This document shows, one piece after another, positions 32,801 to 45,060 of a stretch of DNA of 64,000 nucleotides. Positions within the stretch are counted from its first letter, which is position 1. Each line of letters opens with the position of its first letter. Under the pieces are notes generated by a model. The model ran no database searches, was not told the origin of the DNA, and worked only from the letters and a program-made list of their open reading frames with translations. This stretch comes from Gigaspora margarita (taxonomy: Eukaryota; Glomeromycota; Glomeromycetes; Diversisporales; Gigasporaceae). Position numbers and translations under genes: made by a program. Where the stretch lies: positions 156,764 to 220,763 of the forward strand of contig WTPW01000716.1 in NCBI GenBank assembly GCA_009809945.1, written 5' to 3'.

Positions 32801-33788
32801 CAGATTGAATTAAATATGGGTCTATATCATTTTCTGAAAGAAGAATATGTTGTTTTCCTCTATGATATGAAAGGGTCTGACTAAGTTTATAATTCGCTTT
32901 GTTTATAGCATCACCTTCTCCTTTATATTTATATTTTGCATATATGCTTTCTATAACTAATGATGTTTTTATTTGATCCTTTTTGTAGAGCTCTTNTTNG
33001 ANNATATTNGTAATTGCTTTGCNTGTTGAGGCNATGAGTTGGGGCATATATGNGGNNTCGGCATATGCTGTTTGATTGTCTTGCTGTTTATTAAAAGCAT
33101 ATGCTGGATTATTGCCTGCTGGAATCTTTCCTTCCTATACGAACATATTTTTGAGATTTTTATATAATCTGGTTGGGTCATAACTTTTTTCCACAAATAC
33201 TATATCATTCTCTTGAACTTTATTTTGCTCAGAGGATATTTCTTCTCTATAGGCTTGGGTACTGGGCCTGGGCCAGCTTCTTGAGAAATTGGTATTGGTA
33301 ATTTATTTCTTTTTGTTATTTCTCGCCTGTGATCTCTTTCTCGAATGTGGGTGACAGGAGGAGGGTGCCTTGGTCTTTGGCTTGAGGAATTGTAATTTGA
33401 GGAATTACTTTTGGTCAACATTTATATTGCCTTTCATTATGGTGACGAAGTTTCCATAATTTGGGAAAGTTTTTGCCACATCTTGTACATAGATGTTCGA
33501 CCATATTTGTTATATAATACTTATAAAAATCTTTTCTTTAATTATAATACCCTTAAGTATTATATAATACTTATAAAATATTTTTGTTTAAATAGAAATT
33601 TTGGTATCCTGATATCATTTTTTTGTCCTAATTTTGGTACTAAGATCTGAAATTTTAGTAAATATATCTGAAATTTTGATGCCAGGATCCGAAAAATAGG
33701 TATCTATATCTGAAATTTTGGTACCCAAATATTAAAATTTTTGGTATCAAGATCTGAAATATCTGAAATTTTGGTACCCAGGTATTAT

Positions 33789-33824
33789 AATTTTGGTACC
33801 TAGCTTATGCTAGGTACCAAAATT
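33789..33824. repeat. 36-bp perfect hairpin in the right TIR
   Basis: Arms AATTTTGGTACCTAGC and GCTAGGTACCAAAATT with loop TTAT. Compared with the left TIR hairpin, the C to T change in one arm is matched by G to A in the other, so pairing is kept. Confidence 0.95.
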
Positions 33825-34267
33825 TGTCCTTTGCTAGATAGAGTTAAATTGCTTTTTGAATTAATTCTAGGATAACATAAAAAATAGTATGTATTTTAAG
33901 CTTGAATGGGCCCGCAGAGAAGCATACTCAGACACTTTGGTCCTCGGTGCTCTTTGCTCATTTCAAGGGCAAGTGAGATAGCATAATTTTTTTGTTATCT
34001 TATTTAGAATTAAAAAAATAGCCAGAGCATTAACAAAAACTACTTACTCCTTAATGTTGGAAGTCCAAATTTAGGGGTAAGGAAAGTAAGTTAACAGGAT
34101 TTGGCTCTAGTGTAATTTAGAGCTTGAAATCGATATAAAATTACATATATCTAGAAGAGCTTGAAAATGGGTAAGGAACCAATTCTGGATACATTTATGG
34201 AATTCTGACCCCAGGACCCTTCTTTTCGCCCTACTACATAATGCAATTTTTTTCTAAAAATTTGTCT

Positions 34268-34575
34268 AAAACTTGATCCAGTGGTCCAAATTGGATGATT
34301 TTGGTACCATTTGAATTGTCTCGAGGAGAGGATTCGAATGGTACAAATTTCATTTGGATCACTAGATCATGTTTTATTAATGAAATACTATTGGTTATTA
34401 TGTTTTCTTATAAAATTACTATAAAATCAATAGTATTTCATTAATAAAACGTGATCTAGTAATTCAAATGAAATGATTTTGGTACCATTGGATTTGTCTT
34501 ATAGAGTCAAATCGAATAGTACCAAAATTATCCAAATCGGATCACTGGGCATAATATATTCAAGTTTTTGTAAAA
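34268..34575. mobile_element. foldback MITE nested in the right TIR
   Basis: AAACTTGATCCAGTGGTCC and GATGATTTTGGTACCATT on the left are mirrored on the right (AATTATCCAAATCGGATCAC). An inner pair ATTAATGAAATACTATTG / CAATAGTATTTCATTAAT surrounds the centre. Absent from the left TIR, so it inserted after the element. Confidence 0.75.
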
Positions 34576-34680
34576 TTTTATATATAAACATATGGATTTT
34601 TAAAAATTTTTTTATATAGTAGAGGGAGGGGTCAAGAGCTACTATGTAGGGGTACATAACATTATTTATGGATGCCCCCA

Positions 34681-35810
34681 TATAGGTTCACACAAAATGA
34701 AAATTATCATATTTTATATTGCTAGTTTAATTTTAGTTAAATATTATATATACAGTATTTCTTTCTTTTTTTGGAAATGATTAAGTATTTTGAATATTAA
34801 TACTCATTGTTATCTTTGTATATTTTATAATTAAATATAGAATTTTTTAGATTATTTTTAGAAAGAATTTTGTTTCATTTAGCCAGTTGCAATATTTTAG
34901 GTTAATATTTTAGAGTTCAAACTAGTTTTAAGGTTAAGATTAGAGGGCACATATATATGCAAAATTAAGTGCTAAAATCTTTTAATTAAAAGACTAAGAC
35001 TAGCTTGTTTAATGCAATTTCAAACTATTTAAAATTTGAGATTTTTTGTTAATTATTTGTTCAGTTTGTTACACAAGATCACATAATCTAATTGGTTGTT
35101 TATATTAATCTGCAATATAGCAACCTGTAATATTTAACAATATTCTTTTTATATTTTCCAATATTTTTATTCTTTGATCTTCATATCAATAGTTAATTCT
35201 ACAATTTGCCAAAAATACTTTGTAAAAAATAAGTATTATTGTTATATTTTATCTTTTTTTTAAATATTCTATATTGATTTATTATTTTATTTTAATTAGT
35301 AGATTATTAGAAATGATCTGAGGTCTTAAAAGATTATAAATATGATAATTATATTGATAAAAGATTTAAAAATCCTGTATTTAATAAATAATAGATTAGT
35401 TTTGTTATAACAAGATTTTGATAAAAAAATCACTCTTCAACATTTTCTGATTAGGCTAATTTAGACAAACTTAAACAAATATCCCATTTTTATTTGTATA
35501 CAAATTATCTTTTGACTTTATTAATTCAAAAGTTTATTTGATAAACTATTGAATCAATAAAGACTAAAGATAATTTACATTTATATAAGAACTGGTATGT
35601 TGTTCTAAATTTGTTTGAAATTACCCAATCTGAAAATATTAAAGGATGATTTCCAAGCAAAGATCTATATAATTTTTATTTTAGCTTAGTATATCAGACT
35701 TTTAGCATTAAATTCCAAAATTTTATTATATCTAAATTTATTACAATTTAAAGAGCTAAAAATATGCTTTATTAAATATTGTTTTCTTGAAAGGCTTTTA
35801 TTCAAGCAAA
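34681..35810. other. AT-rich intergenic, nothing identified
   Basis: Very AT-rich DNA outside element 1. No coding frame, TIR or tandem repeat I can support. Confidence 0.5.
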
Positions 35811-35814
35811 TGGA

Positions 35815-36712
35815 TCAAGGGCACCTTTTTGAGCACTTGACATTTGTTACATTGATAAGGATACAAATAGCCACATGTGCAACTTTTGGTTGTTTAATTT
35901 AAGTAGTCCGCTCAAAGGTTCTACACTAGTTGCCATACCTACAACCCAACTAGAGGGTTACCTATTTAAACCCTCTGGTCCTTGCTTTACCTGCCAATTC
36001 TATGTGTATTACCAGTACAATCCTCCATTACATTAGTCAGTCAAGGTTAGTTCCAGATGCTTATAGAATTTCCTTAGGACTAGTTTATCCTCACAGTACA
36101 CTTGGTAGAACAGTTCCTGTCCTACACAGGTATTATCTATGCTTCGGTAACTTATGCATCTACTGAGGCAGACCACTTGCAGTTCAGGGATTAGCCTAAA
36201 CTGCTACTATTACCTACTTCCACCCTTGCAAGGTTCGTTCCAATCCTAGCACCCATCTCTACCATCCTAACAGTTCTTACACCAGATCTACAAACTTCCA
36301 AACAGTTAGCCCAGAAGGGTCGATATGGCTTTTTTCCCTTGGTACCTACTGCTATAATGTAGGTTTATTTCCTCTAGTATGACTCCAGTAGCCAGGTTAG
36401 TAGACCCTTTCCTCTAGAGTCTTGTCATCCAATTCTCTAGCTCCAGTTTCTGATATTTTAGCTTTGGTAGCACCATTAAAGATCTTTGCTACCTTCTTAC
36501 TCAGAACTTGCTAAATAGGGTTCTATTTCTTTGTTTCCTTGGATTTTGTGCACTGAAGCTCCCATTCAAGATGGTGCACCAAGCAACTGATTAACAAGAA
36601 ACAGATACCAGAACACAGACCTATTTTTTAAAGCGCCAGTGGGATTTGAACCCTAGACCTGCTGCTTGGGGGTGACAACTTACTAACTTCCCTAAGTCAC
36701 CATACCCTCATA
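35815..36712 (-). mobile_element. SINE-like element with tRNA-like head, copy 1
   Basis: On the minus strand a tRNA-like head (GGTGACTTAGGGAAGTTAG ... B box GGGTTCAAATCCC) begins near 36712. A less AT-rich body of about 800 bp follows. A diverged copy lies in the same orientation at 39178-39897. The A box is imperfect and no target duplication was identified, so the boundaries are approximate. Confidence 0.55.
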
Positions 36713-36878
36713 GTAAATTTTGTTATATTAAGATTATATTGTTTTAACTATTACATTTTACAAGCTATTTATAATATAATAACCAATATAATAAACAACA
36801 AGTTAGTAATTCAAAAAGTTATTATTATATAGTTTTACTAAATTATTATAGTACTAATTGCATAAGCTAAATAATTAA

Positions 36879-37246
36879 GGGTAGGATGAACATAGATCAA
36901 TTTTTATATGATTTATAGGGTACAAAAAATTTTATATAGAAAGCAAAAATATACTTCTAATAAAACTTTTCAAGATTATAGCTCGTATTTTTCAAAATTT
37001 TGTAGTATATAATTTGAAGTCTCCTATTTGTTATAGTAAAATTTTAAACTCTATATTATTTAAAAAAATCTACCTTTGTATATTGGTAAAAAAAACTTAG
37101 GTGACCCCAAATTTTCTTAGGTCACACAAAAATCACTAATTCTGATTGGTTGAATCATTGTTGTTTACAACCCTAATTGGTTGATCACCTGATTTCATAT
37201 GATTACGATGTGATCATTATTAAAATGATCTACATTTACCCTACCC
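36879..37246. mobile_element. TTAA-flanked MITE (368 bp)
   Basis: Left end GGGTAGGATGAACATAGATC, right end reverse-related (GATCTACATTTACCCTACCC). Flanks are TTAA (36875-36878) and CTAA (37247-37250, probably a decayed TTAA). Same family as the insert at 60170-61063. TTAA targets are typical of piggyBac, but the assignment is tentative. Confidence 0.65.
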
Positions 37247-37250
37247 CTAA

Positions 37251-39170
37251 AAAAGGATAAATCTATTTGTTGCACCCCGCAATACACCTTATTTATTATA
37301 ATATATTTATAACTCAAAATTTTACTAAAATAACACCTATTGCACTTCTAATAAAAAATGATCCTCTTACAATTTTGTATTAATTTTGATTCTAACTTTA
37401 ATTTAACTTTACTTTAATATTAATAAAGCCTTAAGACCTTATGGGCCATAATGTGTTACAGGTATGACAAATAATTTTTTTCATTAAAAAAATATTAATA
37501 TTTTATAAAATCTTTTTATTCTTAATTCTAAATTTAATTTTATTTTTTATTTTGCAGTTATTTAATTTAATAAAACAAATAACAAAAATATTACAAACCT
37601 TCTATAAGCAATATAAAGCTAATAACAAATTATATATCAAATATATAAAAATAGTTAAAATTAATAGTTAGCATTTCACTTTTTGTACTACTGGTAGTAC
37701 AGATAAAAAAATAAATTAAAAATCTAAAAAATTATAAATTTAAATAATTTTTATATAACAAAAATCTAATAAATATACAAGAATAGCTTGGTTGTATTTT
37801 TTTTTATATTATTAATAAAGTTGTTAAGAAAAAAATTTTTTGTAAATAGTTACTTTTGGCAAATTTTGATATACTACTAGAAGTACACTATTTAAAGCAA
37901 CTATAGTCTTAAAGTTATTAATAAATTTTATAAAATAATAGTTTGTTATATAAAAAAATTTAAGATAAGTAATAGTTAAAAAATTATAATTAGTTATATA
38001 ATAAAAATTTTAACTTATTCCTTAAACTGTAAGCAATTTCAGGCAAATTTGCCTAGAAAATTGCTATAAATATGCTTATGATCTATATTTTTTAAAACTT
38101 AAAATATTTAATTAAAATTTTTTTTGATAATATATAAAAATAAGAATTATATTATAGTAGTATTTAATTTTATATTATAAGAAAAAAAGTTTAAGATGCT
38201 TATAAGCTAAAAATAGACAAATTTTAAAATTTATTAGCCAAAAAAATTATTTATATATTCTTGGCAAACTCTATAAATATTAGCTCTAGCTCTCTGTTCT
38301 AATACAATATTATAGTTTATAAAAAGGATTACAACTTTAATTATTGCAACTTTTGCAATTTACTTGTAAAAATTAGGACTTTAATTAGAAGTAAAATTTT
38401 TTTTTATAGACAAGAACATATAAAATTTAAGAAAATCTAAAGAAAAGCTTATAGTAAAAATTTTAAACTAAAAACTTAAACTTTTATTACTTTAAAGTTT
38501 ATTAATAATTTTAAAAAATTTTTATAATAAAGTTTATAAAATATATTTTAAAAAAATATTCTATAAATAAAGTATACCCCATATTCTTAATAAATTTTTA
38601 TTTTATTTAAAAAATTGTAAATATATCTAAAAATTTCAGGCAAATTTGCCTAGAATACAGTTTAAAAAATAATATAAGCTTTGCGCAACAATAATAGAAA
38701 AATTATTACTATTTTTAGTAATTTATATGAGATCTTTGATTTTTAGCAAAGATTTAAAATTTTTTTTTTATTAAATATACCAATATATTTTCTAAAATTA
38801 TTAATAAAAGTTGTAGAGATTTAGTATGTAATTTTAATTTATTAAAATTTATAAAGACAAACTAATTTATCAAAATTTATATAACTTTAAAATTTAAAAA
38901 ATTTTATCTAATTTTTATATATAAAATNTAAACAAATATTTAATAGTAAAAGTTAGTAAAAATTTTAAATTGAAATTATTTGTTATATATTATATTAATT
39001 TTAATAATTTTAATTTTATTATAATTAGAACACTTATTTTTATAACTTTTATTAAAATTTTAAAAAATTATATAATAAAATATTTTTTAAATCATGTTTA
39101 AAGTTTATAAAGTAACTAGTAAATACTATATAAAAATTTGATTTTTTTATCCAACTTCGACAGCCTCACC
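37251..39170. other. very AT-rich intergenic DNA
   Basis: Mostly A/T runs. The phrase TTCAGGCAAATTTGCCTAGAA occurs at 38037 and 38632 and contains a palindrome. No gene seen. Confidence 0.5.
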
Positions 39171-39177
39171 AATACTT

Positions 39178-39897
39178 TATTAGAATATATTGTATTAGAA
39201 TAACATTTTCAAGAATGAGGATACAACTAGCCACACATGCACTTTTGGTGCCTAATTTAAGCAGTCTGCCTGAAGGTTCTATACTAGCTGCTATACCTAA
39301 AACCCAACTACAGAAGTTGCCTACTTAAACTCTCTGGTTCAATACTTACAATTCTAACAAATATTTAATTCCAAAGTCTGACATCACTCTATTTCCTCTA
39401 TGGGAAATCAAGTATGACCTGTCTGTACTGGTTTTTAAACCAGAATTATACCATTGAACAGCCACATTCCATTTTGTAGTTATCTATAGATTTTTAGTAA
39501 CTGACGCATCTGTATTATACTAACACTTGTAGTCTGAATCACTCTGAACTGCTAGGTACCTCCCTTGCCCTTTTAAGGTTCGTTTTAATCTTGGTACTGA
39601 TATCTTTTTATAGTAGTGCTGTCAGAGATCCTAATCTATCTTCTTAATCAGAACTTCCCAAATGGGTTTCTGTTTTTCCAGTTCCTTGGATTTTTAGTGT
39701 AATAATACCATTGCATCTGAGAGCTCCTATTCAAGATGGTGAAACCAAGGTTACAGGTTTCTTACCCAACTGATATTGAGCTATAATTACTATAACACAG
39801 GCCTATTTTTCATTATCATCATCAGTAGGATTTGAACTTTCAACCTGCCACTTGGGAGGTGACAACCTGGCCACTTCTCTAGATTGTCACATTCAAA
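39178..39897 (-). mobile_element. SINE-like element with tRNA-like head, copy 2
   Basis: Shares the head (B box GTTCAAATC near 39830) and body phrases with copy 1: GCCACACATGCACTTTTGG versus GCCACATGTGCAACTTTTGG, and CAAGATGGTG. About 720 bp, clearly more diverged and partly shortened. Confidence 0.5.
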
Positions 39898-40640
39898 AAT
39901 TTGATTTGACTAAATTTTCTAGACAAAAAAATTATATAAAATTAGAAATAGCAGTTAAAGCTATTTTAACAATTGGTACATGTTATGATTACTTCAATAA
40001 AGTAGAATATATTATTTAAAAAGATAGTTTATTTTTTAAATTTCTAGAAATCTACTTTTAAAAACTGTTATAATATAGTACAATATACTACTAGTAGTAT
40101 AGTAAAATCCTAACTATTAAATATAGAACATGAATTAAAATACAACTGAGTATTTATTTAATAACAATTAATATTTTTAATTACTTTAAATATGGCTAGA
40201 ACTAGACATTTATATATAAAATAATAGTTATAATTTATTATAGCTTAATATTCATTTTATATATTATAACAATATATATATATTACACTTATAGTTTTTA
40301 ACACTAGTAAATACAAATTATAATATACAAAAATTTTTTTGACATTAGGTTAGAGTTAGAGATCATATTAAAGGTTGGGTTTAAAGCTTGTTTATACCAA
40401 AATTTTGCAAGGAATTTTTTTTGTTAGAACATGAAGCTAGGTTTATTGGACAAAATTTTTTGATATAGATGATTTTTGAAAAATTCTCATTTTTTCAAAA
40501 AATTCAGGTTACATCTGATCTTTATATTACATAAATTCATGATTTTTTGATTGATCAAAACACATGTAGTGTTGAACATCTGTGCTTTATCAATGTTCTA
40601 TTATAATATAATCATAATATTTATAAAAAATTCAAGGAAT

Positions 40641-40895
40641 TTATATTCATAACACCGGTGTTATATAACACCCTATAATGCAAACTAGTTATGGTTATAG
40701 TTAGGATTAGGGTTAGAGTTATAGTTAGAGTTAGAGTTAGAGTTAAAGTTAAAATTAAAATTTATAATAAAATTGCAAGAGAAGCATTTTTTGTTAGTAA
40801 TACAACAGGGTTGCCCTAGTAAATTTTGAGATATTTGAGAATTTTGAAAGGTGTTTAATATAGGGTGTTATATAACACAGTGTTATGAATATAAC
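40641..40895. mobile_element. small TIR MITE with degenerate TTAGGG-like core
   Basis: Left TTATATTCATAACACCGGTG and right CAGTGTTATGAATATAA are inverted; TTATATAACACCCTATA also pairs. The core carries a run of TTAGGG/TTAGAG-like hexamers (40700-40745) resembling degenerate telomere repeats. Confidence 0.7.
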
Positions 40896-41384
40896 TTTCC
40901 AAAATTCAAATAGCAAATAAAAAATTAAAAAGCTAATTTATATTCGAACTTTTAGCTAAATATATTACATACTGAATTTTTATGTAATAATGCTCATCTG
41001 CATGTTATTTTAAGTACATGCATATTATTTCAAGTATGCATATGTGCATTATTTTGAGCTAAAAACTGGTTATCTAATATATAAAAACATTTATATAATT
41101 AACAATTTATATTGATTCAAATATATGCATTATTTCAGGATGTTTATAGGTATTATTTTAAAGTCATAATATTATTTTTGGATAATACAATTTTTGAAAT
41201 AACACTTATAAGCATTATTATGCAAAAATATAGTAATTATTAGTAAGCAAAAAACATTTGCTTTTAAAAATTCTTAGTTTTGGCTGATATACAAACAATC
41301 TGCTTAAGCAAAATTTTGGTTTAGCCAGTCAATTTTTCAAAAACAGCTAATCACTTTATATTGTAAAAAATAAAATACAATTTA

Positions 41385-41810
41385 CATATCCATGGATTTT
41401 TGGAATTTACTATTAAATATTCCAAAAATCTTTAATAGCGAATAACTTTTGTTTCACTAGTTCATTTTTGATGAAACAACTACCAAAATGATCAATCGAT
41501 GAGACGATTCTAATGAACCCAAAATTGTTGAAATCCAATTACTAGATCCAGAGATCGTTAACGATTTGTATTACTTTAGATGTTTAAGTATTGAAAAAAC
41601 CAATCCTTAAATACCTGAAGTGATACAAATTGTTAATGATCTCTGGATCCAGTGATTGGATTTTAATGAGTTTGAGTTCATTAGAATCATCTCATTGATG
41701 TGATCATTTTGGTAGTTGTTTTATCAAAAACGAACTAGTGGAACAAAAGTTATTCGCTGTTAAAGATGTTTGGAATTTTTAATAGTAAATTCCAAAAATC
41801 CACGGATATG
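41385..41810. repeat. large foldback (arms about 205 bp)
   Basis: Near-perfect inversion around about 41598. The ends are CATATCCATGGATTTTTGG and CCAAAAATCCACGGATATG; inner pairs include CAACTACCAAAATGATCA / TGATCATTTTGGTAGTTG and GATCCAGAGATCGTTAACG. Noncoding; a foldback element or palindromic MITE. Confidence 0.9.
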
Positions 41811-41964
41811 ATTTAAAAAAATATCTATAATATCAAATACAGTATATGCTATGTATTGTTCATATACTTCTAATAAGTTTGATATAAAGAAAATTAGACA
41901 AAGAAACTAAAATTAACAATAGAATTTGTTATAATAAAATATCATAGTAGTTAATAAGGTTTCT

Positions 41965-42235
41965 CAAATTCCAATCAAATCAAATATTTTACTTATTTGA
42001 ATTTGATTTAATTTGAAATTCTGGATTTGAATTTGATTTGAATTTGAAATCCTCAATTTGAATTTGATTTGAATTTGAACTTTTTATATAAATTTTCAAA
42101 TCAAATCAAATATTTAATCAAATTAAATTAAATATTGCCTATTTGAATTTGATTTGATTTGAAAATTTTAGATTTGAATTTGATTTAAGTTCAAAGATTT
42201 GATCAAATCATTAAATCAAATTGCAAATTGCAGAA
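41965..42235. repeat. AATTTGATTTG low-complexity tandem and inverted repeats
   Basis: Dense ATTTGAATTTGATTTGAATT words alternate with their complements (AAATCAAATCAAAT), giving local palindromy. No coding content. Confidence 0.8.
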
Positions 42236-43449
42236 CTCTAAGTTAAAATGACTACTGTAAATTGCTGTATACAAGACCTGGTTCTTGTAAAGACAAGTAT
42301 TATGCCTCAATAAGTAAAACTATAGTGCTATTTCTTTTCTAAACTTGAAAATTTTTATTTACTTTAAGAGAAAAAAGAGGTTTCTAATTTAGCTTTTTTT
42401 TTAAAAAATAAGCATTATAGCTTTGTCTATAGAGATAATACTTAACTTTATAAAATTTTATCTAAAACTATTAAACTATTAAGGTTATACATTATTTCAA
42501 ACTTACAATTATTATAAAAACTTATTATATAGCAATAAATATAGTATATTGCATACTTTTTTGAATCATAATTTTTATTTTTGCTACATGGCAATAAAGA
42601 ACAAATACTGTGCCCAAAAATAGATTAGTTGATTTAAAAAGTATATAAATAATAGATAACTTATATAAAAATAGACCAATGTAATTACGCATTTCAATTG
42701 TTTTGAAAAAATTTTTGCTTTAACTTATCTGAAAAAAGGTTATTAAAATTTGAATATTGAAATTTTTTAAAATTTTCATGTTTGTCCTAATCTTGTTTCA
42801 ATTGCTAATAAATAGCATTAGCTAATAAAAATATGTATTATTTTATTAACAATCACTTGAATAATGATTAACAATAATCATAATTATTAGTTTTTGTTAT
42901 ATATTAATAATCTTGCTGTGTAATAGGGTGTATCATTGATAAAATGATATATATAAATATCTACTATGCATATTATTCTGTGAAAAAAGTATTTTTCTAT
43001 TAAAATATAGATAAAGAAAATTAAAAAATTTTCTATTTATCTATTTCTCAATATATATTATAAAAATTTAGACCTGTTTGAATTTTTTATCTCTTTTATA
43101 ATTTAGAGTTATTAAAAGGTTGATTCTTCTCAGAATTCAGTTTAAAGATTGACTTATTGTTATTTATATACATTTAATTATAAATATATAAACAATATTA
43201 ATAACATAAAAAAAGAACAATTGTATTAAACATAAACAATTGCATATATGCAATGAAATTGTTATATGATTATTTAGAATAGCTTATATAAGTATGATTT
43301 TATTTTTATTTAAGCCAAGCAAGCAACCTTATGCAAGGCATATAATTGAAAATTAAAGAAATATTTATTTACTTTTAAATCAAATATAAAAAAGAAAGCA
43401 ATCATACCTCTCTAATAAAATTTGTAAAAATATTCTACAAAACTTTTTA

Positions 43450-45060
43450 GATAAAGATGTGTATTTAGATGAAATATATTTACAACCAGACAAAAAAACA
43501 GACTTAATATCAGATAATGAATTACCCTTATATTCTAATAAGCAAACATCTTTAGAGAAAGAGCTATATTTATTATTAAATGACAAACTTTTTATAAATA
43601 ATGAAGCTTTATTAAAAAATAAAAATTCTTTGAATAGCATACCTTCTTTAAATAAAGAATTATCAATATATTTACTCAAAATACAAAATAAAAAATTAGA
43701 ATTCACAAAATTTTAATACTAAAAAAAAGGCCTAAACCAGTAAAGAGTTGGATATAAAAACATATAAAAAAAGACAAATCTAGTAAAAAAATTAAATACA
43801 ACTTATGGATCAGTAATGAGAATAAAAAGTGACAATATTTAAGTGTTTTTGAATTAACAACTAGTACAACAAATTTAGCTGCACATCTTTGAACTGAACA
43901 CAGTTTAGATAAAAATGGACCTTTATTGCCACTAAGCAGTATACAAAAAATGACCCAACAATAGCCTGTACAATCAGATCTATTACAATATACTCTGCTA
44001 GAATTATTAACTTGTAGAATACTATTATTAGAAAAAAACAAAATAGAATTACTTTTTAAATATTAGCATGGATTATTAATGATATGCAATCTTTTAATGC
44101 TTTGAAAAATAATTGACTTCATGATTTTACATGAAGCAAAGCCACAATTTCAATTTCCAGTTTATGATATATTTAGACAAAAAATGCATGAGGCAATAAA
44201 CTATACTAAAACTTTTAAAATTTAATTAATAACATATTAGAATTGTTTGTATTCGCTATGGACTATAGACTCAAAATCACAAACTATATATTGGAATTAT
44301 AGCCCATTGGCTGCATAAAGCTTTACTTACAATTAAAAGTTTTTCATATCTATTTGAACATATTAAAAATTGTTTACAAAAAGAGTTTGCTAAATAGGGC
44401 TTAAGTAACAAATATGTAACAGGCATAACTAATAATGCCAGCTCAATAGTAAAAGCACTAAATAATTTTAGAACTTTTATATACAATGTATAGCTTACAC
44501 AATCCAGTTTGGAGTTACAGAAAGTTTAAAATATACTACTACCTTAATTAACTGTGCAAAAGCTCTAAACATATTTGTTGTCAAAAAAGATAAATTTAGA
44601 GAAAGGTTATAATTAGTACAGATTGAAATAGCTAAAGAAAAAGATCTATTACAGAATAATAAAGATATATTAGTTCTAGATCTGATTTTTAATGATACTG
44701 TAACCAAGTAAAACTCAACTTATTTGTTGTTAAAAGGTTTACTTTCTCTTTATAAAGCTATAAAAATATTACAAAAAGATCTTGCAAAAAAATAAAAAAA
44801 GTATTAGAAATCATGCCAAAATATTAGAAAATTTGCTTTTAATGAAGAAAAATTGTTAGGAATCCAGAAATTAGTTGAGTTGCTAAACCCTTTTGTGAAT
44901 ATTACAACTATAGTAGGTAGAGATTATTATTCCACCTTTTTAATGATGTTGTATTTAATTAAAAGATTACAAGAACATCTATTTCAAAAGAAAGCAACTC
45001 TTAAATATTCAATTTTTCTCATTATTTTATTTACTCTTTGAAAAAACTTCTTAGCCTATT
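43450..45060 (+). pseudogene. ancient hAT transposase, heavily decayed
   Basis: Fragments in hAT order: a leader (YLDEIYLQPDKKTDLISD), a BED-zinc-finger-like block (KPVKSWI, YNLWIS, TTSTTNLAAHL), and WIINDMQSFNAL, matching the hAT segment after BED. Next come a remnant resembling DxWTS (LYSLWTIDSK), GLSNKYVTGITNNASSIVKA (the ITTDNASN motif) and LGIQKLVELLNPFVNITTIV with YYSTFLMMLYLIKRLQEHLF. Many stops are TGA, TAA or TAG, some at expected tryptophans. No TIRs are identified around it. Confidence 0.75.

Larger units (their letters stand above)
28528..33421 (-). pseudogene. family B DNA polymerase (Polinton/viral type), broken (element 1)
   Basis: Would replicate the element, by analogy with protein-primed PolB. 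The order fits the family. The N-terminal region starts MLTKSNSSNYNSSSQRPRHP. An exonuclease-like motif reads VIIANFEADNKK, where DFE is expected, so the first Asp is lost. A zinc-like TDTCWICKEKL follows. Motif A is YVDANTLYGWAMSQ (about 30830), motif B KLMNNSVYDKTMENV (about 30310), and motif C YMDTDSFIF (about 30000). The C-terminus ends NKYMSHIASSSP at 28528. Breaks include scattered TAA, TAG and frameshift lesions, a 239-bp insertion after motif C and a SINE in the C-terminal part. Ambiguous bases cluster near 33000-33060. The intact length would be roughly 1,300-1,400 residues. Confidence 0.9.
11440..34680. mobile_element. Polinton/Maverick-like giant element 1 (23.2 kb)
   Basis: The ends are inverted repeats beginning GGGGGCATCCATAAAT, extending several hundred bases. 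Between them lie genes for family B DNA polymerase, RVE integrase, gag-like protein, aspartic protease and small proteins, most of them unrecognised. Subtracting later insertions (CACTA 7.55 kb, hAT MITE 0.56 kb, SINE 0.55 kb, 239-bp insert, foldback about 0.3 kb) leaves about 14 kb, a normal Polinton size. The expected 6-bp target duplication is not clean: only TATA flanks both ends. Jelly-roll capsid, adenovirus-like cysteine protease and packaging ATPase genes were not found. PolB, integrase and gag are broken, so the copy is not autonomous. Confidence 0.85.
33598..34680 (-). repeat. right terminal inverted repeat of element 1
   Basis: Reverse counterpart of 11440-12162, ending ATTTATGGATGCCCCC at 34680. 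It is longer than the left copy because a foldback element sits near its outer end. Confidence 0.9.

Noticed and set aside
33000..33060. Unusual sequence in the polymerase N-terminal region
   Set aside because: Scattered ambiguous bases (N) indicate base-call uncertainty; the same occurs near 48283-48340.
36641..36712. Possible tRNA gene on the minus strand
   Set aside because: Only the B box is convincing; repeated with a long body at 39.8 kb, so treated as a SINE-like head.
40700..40745. Telomere repeat tract
   Set aside because: TTAGGG-like hexamers are few and degenerate and sit inside a TIR MITE; a similar short run lies inside another MITE at 57.25 kb.
42985..43720. Minus-strand Ser/Phe-rich ORF at 43380-43706
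   Set aside because: Antisense to the hAT pseudogene leader, which gives the better reading.
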